Shown: one piece after another, positions 6,718 through 8,161 of the stretch | Layout of the letters: the number at the start of each line of letters is the position of its first letter | How positions within the stretch are numbered: the stretch's first letter is position 1 | Assembly (NCBI GenBank): GCA_021817755.1 | Contig: JAKAGC010000147.1 | Coordinates: 1 to 8,161, forward strand | DNA from: Acidobacteriota bacterium | Lineage (GTDB): Bacteria > Acidobacteriota > Aminicenantia > UBA2199 | Length of the DNA: 8,161 bases | Reading direction: 5' to 3' | Position numbers and translations under genes: made by a program | The notes under the pieces: model-generated | The model's database searches: none | The model's input: the letters and a program-made list of their open reading frames with translations, nothing else | What the model was told of the DNA's origin: nothing

Positions 6718-7950
6718 TTATTTTTTTCTAAAAAAGATTATGAATCTTTCTGTAAAAAAAAGGAGTGCGGCAATCATTAATAAAATGGGCCATAAAGGTT
6801 CTTGAACATCTGTTACGATTGCGGGTTTAATATTCTCTATGTTTCCGAATGATCGGGGAATTCGCGTAGTATTTCCCTCATCGGGATGTAAAACGATACG
6901 GTTGCGGGATGGTTCTGGGAAGAATGGAGAAGTTAACGTATATAAAGGTTGCATATCTTTTGCTTGCAACAGCCATCGAAGGGCATTAAAAAAGAGAGTG
7001 GCAGAAACACGGCCTCTGACGTCTTCGCTTTGAGTAGGGAGTCCTGGGATATAAGCAATAAGGGGATTTTCAGATTGAGCAGCAATGATTTTTCGATTGG
7101 TAAGCCTCAAAACAGGATAGAGTTGAATAGAAGATGGAAACATTTCAAGTGGAACTGCTTGTAAATGGAGATTTTCTATGGCATCGAGGTTTATGTCGGA
7201 AAGAAGGGGGCTGGATTCGATAAAATCACTGATTTCCAGGGTGTCAGGAGCTGCATCTGAATTTATTGAAGTATAACCGGGACCGATTATTAGGAGAGGA
7301 ACCTGATTCCAATTGGCGGGTATGGATGAAGATAATCGCGATAGTTCTACAACTCTGAGCATTGGAGAAATTGAGTCTTGTAGAGATTTCCCGGATATAG
7401 AAAAATAGGGAGGGATCATTCCCTGATTGGGGCCTGAAATCTGCCAATCAACAGGTATTTGATGGCTTTGATTTATTTGAATGGCTGCGGTATCGTCAAA
7501 TGAATAGGCGCCACCGTAAGATAAATTCATTGAATAAAGACCGCTTTCATTGGGTTCAAAAACGACCTGCTGAATCTCACGGGCATTAATGTTCAGGGTT
7601 TCCTGTTTTAATATCTGACCGTTGGGCTTATTAATACGAATTACTAATCCATTGAAACCGGAATTGAAAGCAGAAATATCGGTTTTTACCTGTGCAACGG
7701 CTCCGGTTAAGGGGTTTTGTATTGCCTGGATAAGGGTAAAACCAATATTATCAACGGGTTTACCGATATCATGCCATATAATTTGCATACTGGAATTGTC
7801 CGATATCCATGTTGGGGCAGGGATATCGGATATAACTGCAAGATGGGTAATGGGACAACTGGGGGTGGTGGCGGATATTTTTAATAATCCTCGGTTTTTG
7901 CCGTTGACGGCATGTAATTTCCTGTGATATCTAATGGTTACAACGTTGAC
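6718..7950 (-). CDS. 5'-truncated BatA/vWA-like membrane protein
   Basis: The frame gives about 411 residues of a vWA membrane protein that has lost its beginning. Next to the boundary it enters at the end of a vWA domain (HLAVISDIPAP, a core strand and the SD of the metal site). It continues with IIWHDIGKPVDNIGF and a beta-sandwich region with VVFEPNESGLYSMNLS and SFDDTAAIQ, a layout I know from BatA-like vWA proteins. It ends in a C-terminal helix (EPLWPILLMIAALLFFTERF) followed by FFRKK. That tail resembles the end of the 886-aa neighbour, which also has PLWP before its helix. A complete protein would need two N-terminal helices and most of the vWA domain, some 200-300 residues more. The frame runs open to an ATG at 8136, but those first 60 or so residues are the antisense of a high-GC plus-strand gene and are not believable. 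No ATG, GTG or TTG occurs in the believable part near 7950. The right limit is approximate. Confidence 0.75.
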   Translation of the reverse strand, partial: VNVVTIRYHRKLHAVNGKNRGLLKISATTPSCPITHLAVISDIPAPTWISDNSSMQIIWHDIGKPVDNIGFTLIQAIQNPLTGAVAQVKTDISAFNSGFNGLVIRINKPNGQILKQETLNINAREIQQVVFEPNESGLYSMNLSYGGAYSFDDTAAIQINQSHQIPVDWQISGPNQGMIPPYFSISGKSLQDSISPMLRVVELSRLSSSIPANWNQVPLLIIGPGYTSINSDAAPDTLEISDFIESSPLLSDINLDAIENLHLQAVPLEMFPSSIQLYPVLRLTNRKIIAAQSENPLIAYIPGLPTQSEDVRGRVSATLFFNALRWLLQAKDMQPLYTLTSPFFPEPSRNRIVLHPDEGNTTRIPRSFGNIENIKPAIVTDVQEPLWPILLMIAALLFFTERFIIFFRKK

Positions 7951-7971
7951 GCAAAACCAAGAGGAGTTGAA
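7911..7971. other. Composition breakpoint truncating the vWA gene
   Basis: Between the last believable codons of the minus-strand vWA gene and the plus-strand ATG at 7972, the sequence switches from moderate GC, minus-coding, to about 60% GC, plus-coding. The vWA gene ends without a start codon. The 8-mer CGTTGACG occurs at 7902-7909 and again at 7944-7951, near the boundary. No insertion-sequence ends, integrase site or tRNA is visible. It could be an assembly chimera or a real rearrangement; the sequence alone cannot decide. Confidence 0.6.
7961..7966 (+). promoter_or_regulatory. Shine-Dalgarno GAGGAG for the plus-strand gene
   Basis: GAGGAG lies five bases before the ATG at 7972. Together with the codon bias that begins exactly at this ATG, it shows the plus-strand frame is a real gene start. 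Confidence 0.7.
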
Positions 7972-8161
7972 ATGGCCAAGACGAGTTACGTGATCAAGAG
8001 GCTTTCCAAGTATGCCCCGGTCGAGGCGAGCGAGGGCAGCGGGCTGCACACCTGCGTGTTCAACGAGGTGGTGATCCAATTTTACGACCAGGACGGCCAG
8101 GCGATCTGCATCCGGGCGCGGCGCGAGGATGAACACGACGATCCCTACACCGACTACTTCG
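7972..8161 (+). CDS. Start of an unrecognised high-GC gene, cut by the window edge
   Basis: The first 63 codons of a plus-strand gene starting MAKTSYVIKRLSKYAP. It is open to the window edge. I counted 115 G or C in 190 bases (about 60%) and 55 of 63 codons ending in G or C (about 87%), a strong coding signal and quite unlike the operon to its left, where A- and T-ending codons are common. The protein start is hydrophilic, with a likely beta strand (HTCVFNEVVIQFYDQDGQAICIRARRE) and then an acidic stretch (EDEHDDPYTDYF). No signal peptide or membrane helix is seen. I do not recognise it. It is divergent from the vWA operon and evidently derives from a different genome background: transferred DNA, a phage or plasmid, or another organism joined during assembly. 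Confidence 0.7.
   Translation, partial: MAKTSYVIKRLSKYAPVEASEGSGLHTCVFNEVVIQFYDQDGQAICIRARREDEHDDPYTDYF

Noticed and set aside
6703..6718. AAAAAT...ATTTTT inverted repeat after the truncated vWA gene
   Set aside because: A six-pair A-T-only stem with a four-base loop is too weak for a terminator and expected in such AT-rich sequence.
6358..6780. Plus-strand 140-codon frame
   Set aside because: It runs antisense through the 181-aa gene, an AT-rich gap and the end of the vWA gene. Its composition changes along the way and no ribosome binding site is seen.
7622..7927. Plus-strand 101-codon frame
   Set aside because: It is antisense to conserved-looking vWA-family sequence, with no ribosome binding site or recognisable domain.
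7913..7942. TGTAA...TTACA inverted ends, like transposon termini
   Set aside because: Only five bases pair over 30 bp, there is no transposase or longer terminal repeat, and chance occurrence is likely.
7951..8136. N-terminal 60 residues of the minus-strand frame that opens with ATG at 8136
   Set aside because: The stretch is antisense to a plus-strand gene with a ribosome binding site and strong GC3 bias, and its peptide (rich in A, L, R, H, D) has no vWA or membrane-anchor character.

Overview
The window is almost entirely one minus-strand operon from an uncultured-type Gram-negative bacterium. GC is moderate, roughly 40-50% in the stretches I counted. The genes encode membrane-anchored von Willebrand factor A (vWA) proteins and a MoxR/RavA-class AAA+ ATPase. 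This gene mix is common in deep-branching lineages such as PVC-like, Omnitrophota-like or Sumerlaeota-like bacteria, but nothing here fixes the phylum. There are no RNA genes, CRISPR arrays or recognisable insertion sequences.

Reading along transcription, from right to left: (1) a 5'-truncated BatA/vWA-like membrane protein, in which only the end of the vWA domain, a beta-rich region and a C-terminal membrane helix remain (6718 to about 7950); (2) a small single-pass membrane protein of unknown function (6102-6647); (3) a large double-vWA membrane protein with a glutamine-amidotransferase-like middle segment (3416-6076); (4) a soluble, largely helical protein of unknown function (2385-3413); (5) a RavA/MoxR-type AAA+ ATPase (1367-2392); (6) a possible 25-codon ORF ending in a GTGA overlap with the next start (1237-1314); (7) a 371-aa protein that looks like the accessory/vWA-like component of MoxR-vWA-type three-part systems (125-1240). 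After the TAA of gene 7 the same reading frame stays open to the window edge with the same codon style, so gene 7 may be interrupted by a nonsense change.

The spacings are tight: 70 bp, 25 bp, 2 bp, an 8-bp overlap, and 126 bp largely filled by the small ORF. This suggests one transcript. A reasonable model is a MoxR-class ATPase that remodels or assembles metal-binding vWA proteins in the cell envelope, with genes 4 and 7 as cytosolic adaptors. If it is a MoxR-vWA-beta-propeller type system, the propeller or effector gene should lie just beyond position 1.

The right end is different. From 7972 to 8161 a plus-strand gene begins with a good ribosome binding site, about 60% GC and about 87% GC at third codon positions. 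It faces away from, and cuts off, the start of the vWA gene. The boundary (about 7911-7971) is either an assembly chimera or a real rearrangement or insertion breakpoint.
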